Positions 26,547 to 35,866 of a stretch of 41,223 nucleotides of DNA are shown in pieces (the first letter of the stretch is position 1; each line of letters starts with the position of its first letter). The notes below the pieces were generated by a model. It made no database searches. It had not been told where the DNA came from and was given only the letters and a program-made list of their open reading frames with translations. A program made the translations under genes and the position numbers. Where the stretch lies: NCBI GenBank assembly GCA_016936575.1, contig JAFGXQ010000166.1:1-41223 (forward strand). Direction: 5' to 3'. This stretch comes from Deltaproteobacteria bacterium (GTDB lineage Bacteria > Myxococcota_A > Polyangia > JAAYKL01).

Positions 26547-26573
26547 TTGACAATTGCGTCATCCGCTCATAAT
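26547..26573 (+). promoter_or_regulatory. metK: Candidate promoter for metK
   Basis: A perfect TTGACA (26547-26552), a 15-base spacer, then CATAAT (26568-26573, five of six matches), about 65 bases before the AAGGAGA ribosome site. The 5' leader is about 60-70 nt, too short and lacking the conserved cores for a known SAM or SAH riboswitch. Confidence 0.45.
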
Positions 26574-26642
26574 CAACATGCACGAAACCTTTTCTCGCAA
26601 TTTCATTGAATATTTCGTGAAGAACGAAGGAGAATAACAAAA

Positions 26643-27806
26643 ATGAGTGACTATCTTTTTACATCTGAATCGGTCTCAGAAGGCCATCCCGACAAAGTAT
26701 GCGATCAAATTTCCGACGCCATTCTGGACGCCTGTCTCAAGGACGACCCAACCTCTCGAGTAGCCGTTGAAACCATGGTGAAAACAGGTATGGCAGTGAT
26801 TGCCGGCGAAATCACAACCTCCACATGGGTAGACATGGCCAAAATCGTCCGTGATACCATCCGCTCCATCGGATATACGGATTCTTCAATGGGATTTGAT
26901 GCAGATACATGTGCGGTACTCACCGCCATCGAAAAGCAGTCACCCGACATTTCTCAAGGTGTAACGTCCGGCAAAGGACTATACAAGGAACAGGGCGCAG
27001 GCGACCAGGGGATGATGTTCGGTTACGCGTGTAACGAAACACGTGAGCTGATGCCCATGCCGATTTCACTGGCCAACAAGCTGATGAAGGAATTAGCGAA
27101 ACTTCGAAAAAAAGGCGCCGTTAATTATCTTCGCCCGGACAGCAAGTCACAGGTTACCTGCAAGTACGTAGATGGCAAACCGGTATCTGTCGAAACCGTT
27201 GTGGTATCCACGCAGCACACCCCTGACGTATCTCACAAGGAACTGGCCAAATGGGTAAAGGAAAATCTGATTTACCCGACCATTCCGGCCAAACTGATGA
27301 CGAAGAAAACCAAAGTATTTGTCAACCCCACGGGCCGTTTTGTATACGGCGGACCATATGCGGACGCTGGGCTGACCGGTCGCAAAATTATTGTAGATAC
27401 CTATGGCGGAATGGGTGCCCACGGCGGTGGCGCTTTCTCCGGCAAGGACCCATCAAAGGTCGATCGCTCCGCAGCGTATTACGCACGTTATATTGCTAAA
27501 AATATTGTTGCCGCCAACCTGGCCGATCGTTGTCAGGTTCAGCTGGCGTACGCAATCGGTGTGGCCCAACCCGTGTCGGTTCTCGTTCAGACATTCGGAA
27601 CCGGTTATGTCGACGAATCGGAAATATCCAAGTATGTCATGAAACACTTTGATATGCGTCCGGCTGCCATCATTGAACAACTTGACCTGCTTAGCCCTGG
27701 ATACATTTCCACCGCTGCATACGGTCATTTCGGTCGTACCGGAAAACGCTTCACCTGGGAAAAAACAGATCGGGCACAAGAGCTTGCGGACGCTCTGCTC
27801 AAATAG
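26643..27806 (+). CDS. metK: S-adenosylmethionine synthetase
   Basis: A 387-residue enzyme of standard length that makes S-adenosylmethionine from methionine and ATP in the cytoplasm. The N-terminal signature is [19 protein letters not shown] (His15, Asp17); the ATP loop [12 protein letters not shown] is at 118-129; and the P-loop-like [17 protein letters not shown] is at 261-277. Late motifs include [14 protein letters not shown] and YGHFGR. All three subdomains are present and uninterrupted. AAGGAGAATAACAAAA precedes ATG 26643 (spacing slightly long). SAM supplies the methyltransferase at 19.1 kb and CheR methylation of the chemoreceptors. Confidence 0.98.
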   Translation: MSDYLFTSESVSEGHPDKVCDQISDAILDACLKDDPTSRVAVETMVKTGMAVIAGEITTSTWVDMAKIVRDTIRSIGYTDSSMGFDADTCAVLTAIEKQSPDISQGVTSGKGLYKEQGAGDQGMMFGYACNETRELMPMPISLANKLMKELAKLRKKGAVNYLRPDSKSQVTCKYVDGKPVSVETVVVSTQHTPDVSHKELAKWVKENLIYPTIPAKLMTKKTKVFVNPTGRFVYGGPYADAGLTGRKIIVDTYGGMGAHGGGAFSGKDPSKVDRSAAYYARYIAKNIVAANLADRCQVQLAYAIGVAQPVSVLVQTFGTGYVDESEISKYVMKHFDMRPAAIIEQLDLLSPGYISTAAYGHFGRTGKRFTWEKTDRAQELADALLK

Positions 27807-27847
27807 CTGCTTTTTCTCTTCCTCTCTCCTTAATAATTCCCCGCATA

Positions 27848-27875
27848 TTGACGTTCCATAAAGAAATTGTATTGT
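27848..27875 (+). promoter_or_regulatory. Candidate promoter for the zinc-ribbon/TPR gene
   Basis: TTGACG (27848-27853, five of six), a 16-base spacer and TATTGT (27870-27875, four of six) lie in the AT-rich gap after metK, about 105 bases before the ATG at 27981. Sequence match only. Confidence 0.4.
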
Positions 27876-27980
27876 AAAATTATATGATTACATAAACTCC
27901 ACTTGCAGGTATACTTCGTCTTCCAAACACCGAATCAAATAGCAGGACGATAAAATTGAAATCTAAACGAGGAAAAGAAA

Positions 27981-30900
27981 ATGAACATTAATTGTCCAGG
28001 ATGCAATTTTGAATACAAACTCGATGAACGCAGAATCCCGCCCAGCGGTCAAAAAATGCGATGTCCCAAATGCAGCGCCTCGTTTCGCATCAGCAAGGAT
28101 GGAACGCTTTCTGAATCGACCACATCATTGTCGCCCAGCCCGTTTAAAGGCACACTGACCAGCATGCCGCCGGTGCTGAACGACGCACCGAGTCGTCCTT
28201 CCGGCGTACAGAATACTGAATTGGATGACCCTTTCGGAGACAACAGACAATCCGCCACCGAGGCCGACGACATTTGGAGCAACCCGTTTGATGCGCCCTC
28301 TTCCGGACCGATCGCTAACGACCCGTTTGCATCAACATCTTCACCTTTTGCCGATCCGTTCGCAGGAGAAGACCTACCGGCCCCCAAGGATGACCCGTTT
28401 GCCGGAGAAGATTTGCCGACACCGCTCGGACATTCGGATCTGCCTGCGCCACGCGGCGATGTCGATCTTCCCACCCCCGCCGGTTTTTCAGACCTGCCCA
28501 CGCCGCTCGATGATTCCGACTTACCTATACCGCTCGGCGATTCCGACCTGCCGACACCGCTCGGAAATTCTGACCTGCCGATGCCGGTGGGCAACTCGGA
28601 CTTTCCTATTCCGGTTTCAGACGCGCCCATTCCACAAGCTGCCGCACCTCGTGATTCTATGGATACGGATCCGTTCGGAGACATCGGTATTTCCATGGGG
28701 GATGACCCATTCGATGTTTCACCAAACAGCGCCCCATCGGATTTCGGCGCCGTCAGTACCCCTCCGTCAAAAATTGATACCGGTGATTTTGATTTGCCGC
28801 CGGCGAGAGACAGTTCATTTGACGACAGCGACGATGCAATGGACCCGTTTGGTGGAACCCCACTCCCGTCGCCTGCCGATGCCGCGGCGAAAACACTCAT
28901 GGGAGCGGGCAGTTTCGCACAGACACCACCAAATGATCCGCTCGGCGACGACGATTTTGATATACCTTCACCCGCAGACATTGCAGGGATTCCGCCATCG
29001 GCCAGCCCGGCAGGCCACACCATTCCGATGAACCGACCGGATGCGGCGGACGAATTCGGCAATATTGATCTGCAGACATCCAACATGCCAAGTGCGCACC
29101 CTTCCACATCTGCCACTCGGACGTCGGGAGTCGGGAGCACAGATTTTGGGCAAATCGATTTTGGTGGAGGTCAGTCAGAAGATTCAGGGGAATTCGACGC
29201 TTTCCCGGTTCAAGAAGAAGACGATGACGATAACGATGCACGTACCGGTGGTTCGGTATCTGACACCATTGACCTCGCTGACGCCCCCATTCGCGCGGAA
29301 ATTACAGAAGCGTCCTTCGGAGGCCTACCAGGCGACTCGCCTGCCAATGACGAAAAAGCGACAACAGCCGGCAAAAAAATTGCCGGTTCATTTGAAGGAC
29401 GGCGCCGGTACGAGCGACAGAGCCGAAAGTCGAAAATCATTATTATGCTGCTGTTGCTGATTATAGGAGCGGGAGGCGGTGCACTGCATTTTACACCCTA
29501 CGGTGTTTTCGGCGTGAACTATCTAATCACATTGTTGCCCAGCGCCACTGCGGATGAAGTTGTCGCAGGCGCTTTTACCAGTGCAATGAATGCAGTGGAT
29601 AAAGACACATATAAATCGCTGAATACGGCGATCGATGAACTAAACAGTCCATTAAAAGAGCTTCCGCAAAATGACGATATTCGGCTCATTGGAGTATATC
29701 TCCACAGTTGGCATCAGTTGCGCTTCGGCATTTCTTCTGAACACGAGAAAGCAGCCCTGAAGCTTCTGGGCAACATCAACCTCGACCAATCAGAATCTAA
29801 ATATGCCTCTATTGTGAAGGCAGCGCGAAATCTACTGTCAGACAAACCGAAAGCGGTGGTTAATTCTCTTGCGGCCAAACCAAAACTGTCATCGAATGAA
29901 GCCGCCCTCCTGACAATGGCGTATCTCAAATCCAATGAACCGCAAAAAGCGGCCGAATCTGTGAAAAAAGCGGTGGGAAAACGTTCTACACCGCGTTTCC
30001 AATATCTGAAATCATTGGCGCTGACGCAGGGCAATCAACTCGAAGAAGCCAAATCGGTACTTCAGAACCTGCTCAAACAAGATACCAATCATAACGACGC
30101 GAGACTGCTTTTTGCGAAACTGCTGGTCATGGCAAAGGAGAAAGATTCTCAAAAAGTTACAGCACTGCTCACACCCATTAACGAAGCCAGTGAACTGAAT
30201 GCCAGCAATGTACAAAAAGCGATGGTTCACTCTATTGTGGGTCAGATGTTGCTGCAGCGAAGAAAATACGATGATGCAAAAAAAGAATTTTTCAAAGCCA
30301 AATCGTTGAACCCGAAAGACCCATTAATGCTTACTGGAAACGGAAACCTGTCCTTGATGAAAGGAGACCTTCCCGGGGCCATAACCCAATTCAAAGCGGC
30401 GCTGGTGGAATCGCCCAATCACCTTGAGGCGGAAATCGGTGTTGCCGCCACGCTCATTCGTCAGGACAAAACACAGGAGGCACAAGACATTCTGATGCCT
30501 ATTCTGCAGTCCCATCCGGAAATCGCCACGGTTCATTACCTGCTCGGAACAATTGCCCAGAGTATCAAACAGTTCGATAAAGCGCTGGCATCGTACCAGA
30601 AAGCAATAGAACTCGACGCAGAGTACATTGAAGCATACGTATCTATGGCCACCGTATATATGGAGACAGAGAACACCAAAAAGGCCATGAAAACACTGGA
30701 CACGGCATCTGCGGCAGTTCCCGGTTCGGCGCTCATCAAACTGACCCTTGCAGACGGACACGCCGCGAATGAAGATTACACATCGGCGGTGGTTAGCTTG
30801 AACGAAGCACTTGAAATCGAACCGGAAAACCCGATTATCCACTTCAAGATGGCTCAGATGTATCGAAAGATGGAAGAGCTCCAGGATGCGCAGAACGCGT

Positions 30901-31820
30901 TGGACGAAGTGGCGCGCCTGGAACCCACATTCCCCGGACTCTCTGTGGAACAAGGATATTTAATGGAGCTTTCCGGTAAAATTGACGACGCGTTAAAAAC
31001 ATACGAAGAGGCGCTGAAACGAAATCCCGATGATATCTCAGCAAAAACCCGCGTTGCGGCCGCATCGATTTACCAGCACAATTACGATCGCGCCAAGGAG
31101 CTGCTGGTTGAAGTATTGAACGAGAACCCCGATTCCGCTGATGGAAATTTTTACATGGGTGAGATTTTCCGCGCGGAACTGAGTGGCGCTGATGCGGTGC
31201 CATACCTGAAAAATGCGACAGAACTGGACCCGAACAACCCATTGTATTTTGTACGATATGGGGCGTCTCTCGCGATGATACACGATGTCGGCAAAGCAAT
31301 GAAGCAATACAAAAAGGCAATGGAACTGGACCCGAAGATGGCCGAAACCTATTTGCGAGTAGGTGAGCTGAAACTGCGTTCCGGATCGGTAAAAGATGCC
31401 ATCGAACAATGTGAAAAGGCGTTGGAGCTGAACCCCGAAATTCAGAGAGCCTACTTACTGATTGGTGAAGCGTATGAAGAGCTGGCGGATTTGAAATCAG
31501 CGGCGGCGTACTACCAGAAATCCACCCAGGCCTTCCCCAGAGCCCCTGAAGGATTCTTTAAACTGGGCCAAACGTATCTGCAAACCAAAGGCAACAAGGG
31601 CGCCATCGGACCGCTTCGAAACGCGGTCCGACTTGCAGAATCGGCAGAGGTGAAGCCGTATTGGCTTCCGGCGGCATATTATCATCTGGGGTCGGCGCAG
31701 AAAGCCACTGGCGAACGCAGCGGCGCGGTTGCTTCTTTTAAAAGATACCTGGAAATCGCACCCGAGGACGCCATCGATCGTTCTGAAGTGCAAGCATCTC
31801 TTGACGACCTCCTCTATTAG
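27981..31820 (+). CDS. Giant zinc-ribbon, transmembrane, TPR-repeat protein
   Basis: A 1279-residue protein. Residues 1-41 are an MJ0042-type zinc ribbon with Cys5, Cys8, Cys28 and Cys31. Residues 42-480 are an acidic, Pro/Asp/Ser/Phe-rich disordered region holding a decapeptide-like repeat (listed separately) and several D-P-F motifs. A basic patch (RRRYERQSRKSK) precedes one transmembrane helix at about 484-506, so the zinc ribbon should be cytoplasmic and the rest periplasmic. Residues about 560-1270 are some 18-20 TPRs (such as FDKALASYQKAIELDAEYIEAY and GKAMKQYKKAMELDP). This layout is typical of deltaproteobacterial/myxobacterial proteins, some linked to gliding motility or envelope assembly. 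CGAGGAAAAG precedes the ATG. The specific role is unknown. Confidence 0.88.
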   Translation: MNINCPGCNFEYKLDERRIPPSGQKMRCPKCSASFRISKDGTLSESTTSLSPSPFKGTLTSMPPVLNDAPSRPSGVQNTELDDPFGDNRQSATEADDIWSNPFDAPSSGPIANDPFASTSSPFADPFAGEDLPAPKDDPFAGEDLPTPLGHSDLPAPRGDVDLPTPAGFSDLPTPLDDSDLPIPLGDSDLPTPLGNSDLPMPVGNSDFPIPVSDAPIPQAAAPRDSMDTDPFGDIGISMGDDPFDVSPNSAPSDFGAVSTPPSKIDTGDFDLPPARDSSFDDSDDAMDPFGGTPLPSPADAAAKTLMGAGSFAQTPPNDPLGDDDFDIPSPADIAGIPPSASPAGHTIPMNRPDAADEFGNIDLQTSNMPSAHPSTSATRTSGVGSTDFGQIDFGGGQSEDSGEFDAFPVQEEDDDDNDARTGGSVSDTIDLADAPIRAEITEASFGGLPGDSPANDEKATTAGKKIAGSFEGRRRYERQSRKSKIIIMLLLLIIGAGGGALHFTPYGVFGVNYLITLLPSATADEVVAGAFTSAMNAVDKDTYKSLNTAIDELNSPLKELPQNDDIRLIGVYLHSWHQLRFGISSEHEKAALKLLGNINLDQSESKYASIVKAARNLLSDKPKAVVNSLAAKPKLSSNEAALLTMAYLKSNEPQKAAESVKKAVGKRSTPRFQYLKSLALTQGNQLEEAKSVLQNLLKQDTNHNDARLLFAKLLVMAKEKDSQKVTALLTPINEASELNASNVQKAMVHSIVGQMLLQRRKYDDAKKEFFKAKSLNPKDPLMLTGNGNLSLMKGDLPGAITQFKAALVESPNHLEAEIGVAATLIRQDKTQEAQDILMPILQSHPEIATVHYLLGTIAQSIKQFDKALASYQKAIELDAEYIEAYVSMATVYMETENTKKAMKTLDTASAAVPGSALIKLTLADGHAANEDYTSAVVSLNEALEIEPENPIIHFKMAQMYRKMEELQDAQNALDEVARLEPTFPGLSVEQGYLMELSGKIDDALKTYEEALKRNPDDISAKTRVAAASIYQHNYDRAKELLVEVLNENPDSADGNFYMGEIFRAELSGADAVPYLKNATELDPNNPLYFVRYGASLAMIHDVGKAMKQYKKAMELDPKMAETYLRVGELKLRSGSVKDAIEQCEKALELNPEIQRAYLLIGEAYEELADLKSAAAYYQKSTQAFPRAPEGFFKLGQTYLQTKGNKGAIGPLRNAVRLAESAEVKPYWLPAAYYHLGSAQKATGERSGAVASFKRYLEIAPEDAIDRSEVQASLDDLLY
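28410..28632 (+). repeat. Coding tandem repeat, about 10 residues (SDLPTPLGD-like)
   Basis: About seven imperfect units of SDLP-x-P-x-G-x encoded in the zinc-ribbon/TPR gene at about residues 143-217. The pattern is seen as DLPTPLGH, DLPAPRGD, DLPTPAGF, DLPTPLDD, DLPIPLGD, DLPTPLGN, DLPMPVGN and DFPIPVSD. The units differ in synonymous and conservative changes. They lie in the predicted cytoplasmic disordered part. Confidence 0.85.
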
Positions 31821-31863
31821 GTTTACCCACCCATCTGCAACGAAATCAACCAGGAGCGATTTC

Positions 31864-32628
31864 ATGAATACGCAAATGAAACTACACCTTGCCAAATACA
31901 GAAAATATCTCGCGCAAGAGGAAAATGTCATCGTTGTATTCGGTGATATTGACGAAATTCAAACCAGTCGCGCCCTGTATGAAGAGCGTCATGGAATTTT
32001 GAGTACGAGCAGCGAAACGCAAAATGAATTGCTGAATGCATGCGCGCTTGCCGCCGCCAGTTTGTCTGACCGAGAGTCATGGGGGTGGACACTTACATTA
32101 CCCGAATCGGCAGACGGTTTCTTCGTTGGGGTGGAACCCGAGGGCATGATATGCACAAGATTAAAACCGGCGGAACCCGACACCAAAAAAGTGTATCTGC
32201 AGCGCCAAAAAAACGACGGGCCGCTGATGCAGAGTCATTTTGAACCGAATTCAGATAGCCCCGCGCGCACAGTGGAGCAATATTTCAATGCTGTGGTTCA
32301 GACGCAGACACGTATCGAAATTGTCGGCGCTGCGGGAATTCTGGTTCAGGCATTGCCCGATTGCCGATTCGATGCCATCCGTAAAATGAGTACATCAGAA
32401 CTATTTTCGCATTTCACCACCAAACGCGATGCGCAGGAACTGAAACCACTTGTGGAATTTCTGGTATTCTACGAATGTCGCTGCGACGAAAAAATGGTAT
32501 CGGAGATGGTGGAACGACTTTCCCAATCCGATCAGCAGGCAGTGTTCGATGGTCAGGACACTGCAGAAATCGAGTGCCCTCGCTGTGGCCGCACATACGT
32601 ACTTTCTCCCAATCGCACATTGAATTAA
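31864..32628 (+). CDS. hslO: Divergent Hsp33-family redox chaperone
   Basis: A 254-residue protein. The C-terminal zinc motif is the Hsp33 signature: Cys205-x-Cys207 in YECRCDEKMV, then about 30 residues to Cys238-x-x-Cys241 in IECPRCGRTYVLS. Between them MVERLSQSDQQAVFDGQ matches the typical linker. Upstream, TVEQYFNAVVQTQTRIEI and AAGILVQALPDC fit the Hsp33 core. In Hsp33, oxidation of these cysteines releases zinc and activates holdase activity. The extreme N-terminal third is poorly conserved and shorter than the usual 290 residues. ATG 31864 has AGGAG eight nt upstream; the frame extends further upstream inside the preceding gene without a site. It lies 43 nt after the TPR gene. Confidence 0.85.
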   Translation: MNTQMKLHLAKYRKYLAQEENVIVVFGDIDEIQTSRALYEERHGILSTSSETQNELLNACALAAASLSDRESWGWTLTLPESADGFFVGVEPEGMICTRLKPAEPDTKKVYLQRQKNDGPLMQSHFEPNSDSPARTVEQYFNAVVQTQTRIEIVGAAGILVQALPDCRFDAIRKMSTSELFSHFTTKRDAQELKPLVEFLVFYECRCDEKMVSEMVERLSQSDQQAVFDGQDTAEIECPRCGRTYVLSPNRTLN

Positions 32629-32712
32629 CCTTTGCACTCTGCAACGAGAGCTGCTACACAAACAAAATTCATTTTTTTTGCAACAAACGGCACTATCGGT
32701 CGAACAGAGATC

Positions 32713-33504
32713 ATGGAAAGAACTCTACAGCGCATCACATATTGGTTATGTCTTCTAATCTGGACATTTCCATGTATCGTGCATGCAGACGATACCGCCG
32801 AACAAATTCAGGAAGCATTCCGAAAAGGGCTGGGCGAGAAAACCGGATCCGTTTCAATTGAAACGAAAAACGGCATAACCAGGTTATCTGCAAACAATGA
32901 AACCCGAGACTGCACATTGTGCGATACGGACACCCTACTATATGAAGCACGTCTACTCGGCGCCCATATCCGTAACGCCCGTATCGGCCGCTCTGTTCCC
33001 ACAGTTTCGTTTCAGCACTTTCCGACAGATACAACCATTCACGTCGATGGAATTCCTGTCCCCTCTCGTATCCGCGCCCCGCAGCTTGAACCGGGAGACC
33101 ATATCGTCACCATGCGGCGCAAACAGGTAACCGGCATACTTCATTTGCAACTTGAGGACGACAAAAATATCACACCGAATGCTGCGAAACTAACTTTTGA
33201 CCACTTGCATTCCCGACTTCTAATGCTTGGTATCATCAGCGCCGGTACCGGCATTGCGCTCGGCGGCACGGGAATCGCATTGCTATCTATTGACAATACG
33301 TGCGCCACCGTCGAAGTCGACGCCAACGGGGTATGTACGAAACTACACGATACACGCGCTCCCGGCGCTGTTCTGCTAGCAATCGGCATTCCACTGTTGG
33401 TTGCTGCGATTTCAGTTTTTATATTTCGTTCGACCGCGATAAAACGTGCAAGACAGCGATTTTTCTCAAATTCGGCAAGGGCCAAACTCCATGCATCAAT
33501 GTAA
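32713..33504 (+). CDS. PEGA-like membrane protein A
   Basis: A 263-residue protein from ATG 32713 (a TTG at 32632 is in frame but precedes a weak region). Residues 1-25 are a signal peptide ending in VHADD. A TAEQIQEAFRKGLGEKTG segment follows, then a CTLCDTD cysteine pair. Residues about 99-140 are PEGA-like (TTIHVDGIPVPSRIRAPQLEPGDHIVTMRR), described by its I-x-V-D-G-x-x-V/P and L-x-P-G-x-H-x-V core. Two hydrophobic segments at about 168-195 and 215-238 span the membrane near the C-terminus, with a basic tail. PEGA domains are small beta-domains of surface proteins. The next gene begins inside its 3' end and has the same design. The function is unknown. Confidence 0.72.
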   Translation: MERTLQRITYWLCLLIWTFPCIVHADDTAEQIQEAFRKGLGEKTGSVSIETKNGITRLSANNETRDCTLCDTDTLLYEARLLGAHIRNARIGRSVPTVSFQHFPTDTTIHVDGIPVPSRIRAPQLEPGDHIVTMRRKQVTGILHLQLEDDKNITPNAAKLTFDHLHSRLLMLGIISAGTGIALGGTGIALLSIDNTCATVEVDANGVCTKLHDTRAPGAVLLAIGIPLLVAAISVFIFRSTAIKRARQRFFSNSARAKLHASM

Positions 33505-34792
33505 ACGCACAGCTTTAGGCGTTCTGGCCGTATTATTTACATGCAGTCTTCCCGTCATTGCAGATGAGCTTCCGGTGATTTTCTTTGAACAAGGCACTCA
33601 TTTTACCGACGCAGAGCGCAATCAGATTCTACGCCAGATTCCCGCAACCTTCAAAACAACACTTGCACTGCCCGGAACATTATCTATCGTCTTGCACGCT
33701 GCCTCTAAAGCAGAATTGGATGAAATGCTGAACCTCTTTCAAATCGCTCAGAATCAGTATTTCGATGGAGATTTCCAGGCCGCACAAAATACATTTATCT
33801 CCCTTAAGCAAACACTGGAATCATCATTGCCGTCCGTGACGTTTCACAATCGGCTTCGGGAACTGCACAGGGACGTGCTGATTTTTCTGGCCATGCTTGC
33901 CAAGGAATCAAATTTAACCGACAAATATAACGCTTACTTGTCAGAAATCATTCGAAATCACCCGAACCCCCAGGTGTCGTCCAAGTTGTTTCCGCCGTGG
34001 ATAAAAGAAGCGATTCTTCACCGGCAGCAGCGTACTCCGGTGCCGCAGCAACAACTGATACTGCAGAACATCGAAGGATGCAGCGTTCGAATTGATGGAA
34101 GAACCATGTCCATCTCAGATTTAAAAGTGTCTCTCCCCATCGGCATGCACACCGTCATGTCGGACTGCGGAGCGCACAAACAATCATTCACGTCGCGGGT
34201 GGAACTCGGAGACACGCCGGTGCGATGGCAACCAGTCTATCATTCTCACAAAAAAATTTCATACCTGGACAGCACCATGGTAGTGCATTCCAGCCAACCC
34301 GAGAGCATTGACAGCATACGTCAGTTTATCTCTATGCTAGGTAAACAGTTGCCATACAAACGATTGTTTGTAGCAATGAAAAGCGTCAATGGAATTTCCG
34401 CATTCATCTTCAGCGCCGACACCGAAAATTTCATATACCATGTCACGCCTTCGCAAAACGTTTCCAATGACAGACACACCGACCTGGCACCGCTTTTTTC
34501 GAATTTGCCCGAACGCCAAAATTCGAACCAACACCCCATCTACACCCAAAAAAACCGGGTTCGAAAACCGCTTGCCTGGATTGTGCTGGGTGCGGGAATC
34601 TCGCTTTCCGGAATCGGACTGGCCATGGGAATGAAGTACGGCAGCCCCTCATCGCAGGAACCGGCCATATGGATGGCCCAATTGTCGGGGTTGGCACTGA
34701 CTGCGACCGGTGTTTCCCTGCTGATTGTTCCGGTTTTCACCGAGCATACCGCATCTCGCGCCATGGGAATCCAAACCCAAATCAATTTTTGA
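33491..34792 (+). CDS. PEGA-like membrane protein B
   Basis: A 433-residue protein from ATG 33491, overlapping the previous stop by 14 nt, with AAGGG upstream. Residues 1-25 are a signal peptide (CSLPVIADE). A region with YFDGDFQAAQNTFISLK at about 85-105 looks TPR-like. A PEGA-like segment at about 195-235 (SVRIDGRTMSISDLKVSLPIGMHTV) is followed by a further mixed domain. Two hydrophobic helices lie near the C-terminus (about 358-378 and 394-418, LAWIVLGAGISLSGIGLAM and LSGLALTATGVSLLIVPVF). The order signal peptide, PEGA-like, two C-terminal helices repeats that of protein A, so the two probably act together. Close analogues occur as secreted PEGA/TPR proteins in myxobacteria. The function is unknown. 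Confidence 0.75.
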   Translation: MHQCKRTALGVLAVLFTCSLPVIADELPVIFFEQGTHFTDAERNQILRQIPATFKTTLALPGTLSIVLHAASKAELDEMLNLFQIAQNQYFDGDFQAAQNTFISLKQTLESSLPSVTFHNRLRELHRDVLIFLAMLAKESNLTDKYNAYLSEIIRNHPNPQVSSKLFPPWIKEAILHRQQRTPVPQQQLILQNIEGCSVRIDGRTMSISDLKVSLPIGMHTVMSDCGAHKQSFTSRVELGDTPVRWQPVYHSHKKISYLDSTMVVHSSQPESIDSIRQFISMLGKQLPYKRLFVAMKSVNGISAFIFSADTENFIYHVTPSQNVSNDRHTDLAPLFSNLPERQNSNQHPIYTQKNRVRKPLAWIVLGAGISLSGIGLAMGMKYGSPSSQEPAIWMAQLSGLALTATGVSLLIVPVFTEHTASRAMGIQTQINF

Positions 34793-34910
34793 ATCGCGGA
34801 TTTCACACTTCAACATTGAATATTCAGTGAATCAGACTAGAATGCGAGAAATCCGGGTAAAACCCCTGAAAATCGCAACATCAATATTTCATAAAGAAAT
34901 TCAGATAGTT

Positions 34911-35858
34911 ATGAATACAATAAAACGAAAGCAACCCCACAGAAGGAACCGATTTCTGCCCCCTGCAACATGGGCAGTGAGTTTCATTCTCGCGGCGTGT
35001 GATATATCGCCCCAAGACAAGCCGGAAGCCAAAGAAAATGAAGTCTCGATAAAGCGACCGGAAATCAAGTTGAACGAAACCAAAGTGGCGTTTTTCACAA
35101 ATCTTGAAAGAAAAGCTGTCGAGGCATTTCAAAGTGATGAGCTGGTACGGTGCAAACAATTGATTCATCAGGGGTTGAATGAAACCCAGCGGGCAGGTCG
35201 AGAATATGAGATTTACGAAGCGCGGTTCTCCCTTCTTCGAGGGAAACTTGCCCAGAAACAGGGACGCAGCACAGATGCGCGGCGGTTTCTCGGCGATGCT
35301 ATGGCGGTATTCCGAATCCGGAAAAACGCACAGGGAACCTTTGAAGTTCACCTCGCGCAGTCAACCATCGAGGAAAACGCCGGTGACTTTGCCGCCGCCC
35401 AGCGGGAGATTGACGAAGCCCAAAAACTGCTGCCGAAAATAGATGACCCACAACTGAAGGGTGCGTTCATCATGAATCAGGCGTCGTTATTGGTGCGACA
35501 AATGAAACATGTAGAAGCCGCGAAATTGTTTCTTGAAGCCGCTCAACATTTTCATTCGATTGATGCAAAGCTTCAGGAAGCCGATGCCTTTGTTTTACTG
35601 GCATCCTGTGAAGAAGCGATAGACAAGGCGCGAGAGGCCCAAAACAGCCTTGAAAAAGCCTACAAAATCTATACGGCCGAAAACAGTAAAGAGGGCGCCG
35701 TCAAAGCGCTTCATAAACTGGCGCTGTTTTCGCTTCGGGAAGAACGATACAAAAAAGCGAAAGAGCAATTGCAGAAAGTGGAGTCACTCTACCTGGAGCT
35801 CGATCGTCCCAGCGACGCAACAAAAGTCAATCAGCACCTCAGTGCCTTACCGGAATAA
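34911..35858 (+). CDS. TPR-repeat lipoprotein
   Basis: A 315-residue protein taken from ATG 34911, because this start gives a lipoprotein signal: basic N-terminus (NTIKRKQPHRRNRF), hydrophobic stretch, and SFILAAC with Cys30. The ribosome site is weak; ATG 34842 is an alternative that would add 23 residues. Residues about 75-310 are helical repeats of TPR type (FFTNLERKAVEAFQSDELVRCKQLIHQGL, REAQNSLEKAYKIYTAENSKEGAVKALHKLALFSLREERYKKAKEQL), described only by the A-x-x-x-Y/A-x-x-A pattern spaced about 40 residues. It lies 8 nt upstream of the S55 peptidase start, suggesting a shared transcript. It is probably an inner- or outer-membrane-anchored scaffold. Confidence 0.8.
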   Translation: MNTIKRKQPHRRNRFLPPATWAVSFILAACDISPQDKPEAKENEVSIKRPEIKLNETKVAFFTNLERKAVEAFQSDELVRCKQLIHQGLNETQRAGREYEIYEARFSLLRGKLAQKQGRSTDARRFLGDAMAVFRIRKNAQGTFEVHLAQSTIEENAGDFAAAQREIDEAQKLLPKIDDPQLKGAFIMNQASLLVRQMKHVEAAKLFLEAAQHFHSIDAKLQEADAFVLLASCEEAIDKAREAQNSLEKAYKIYTAENSKEGAVKALHKLALFSLREERYKKAKEQLQKVESLYLELDRPSDATKVNQHLSALPE

Positions 35859-35866
35859 ATACGTTG

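Noticed and set aside
26528..26642. SAM or SAH riboswitch before metK
   Set aside because: The leader is about 60-70 nt after the promoter-like pair and shows none of the conserved riboswitch cores I know.
28049..29140. 363-codon minus-strand frame, Ser/Gly-rich
   Set aside because: It is antisense to the low-complexity part of the zinc-ribbon/TPR gene. Its composition mirrors the repeat.
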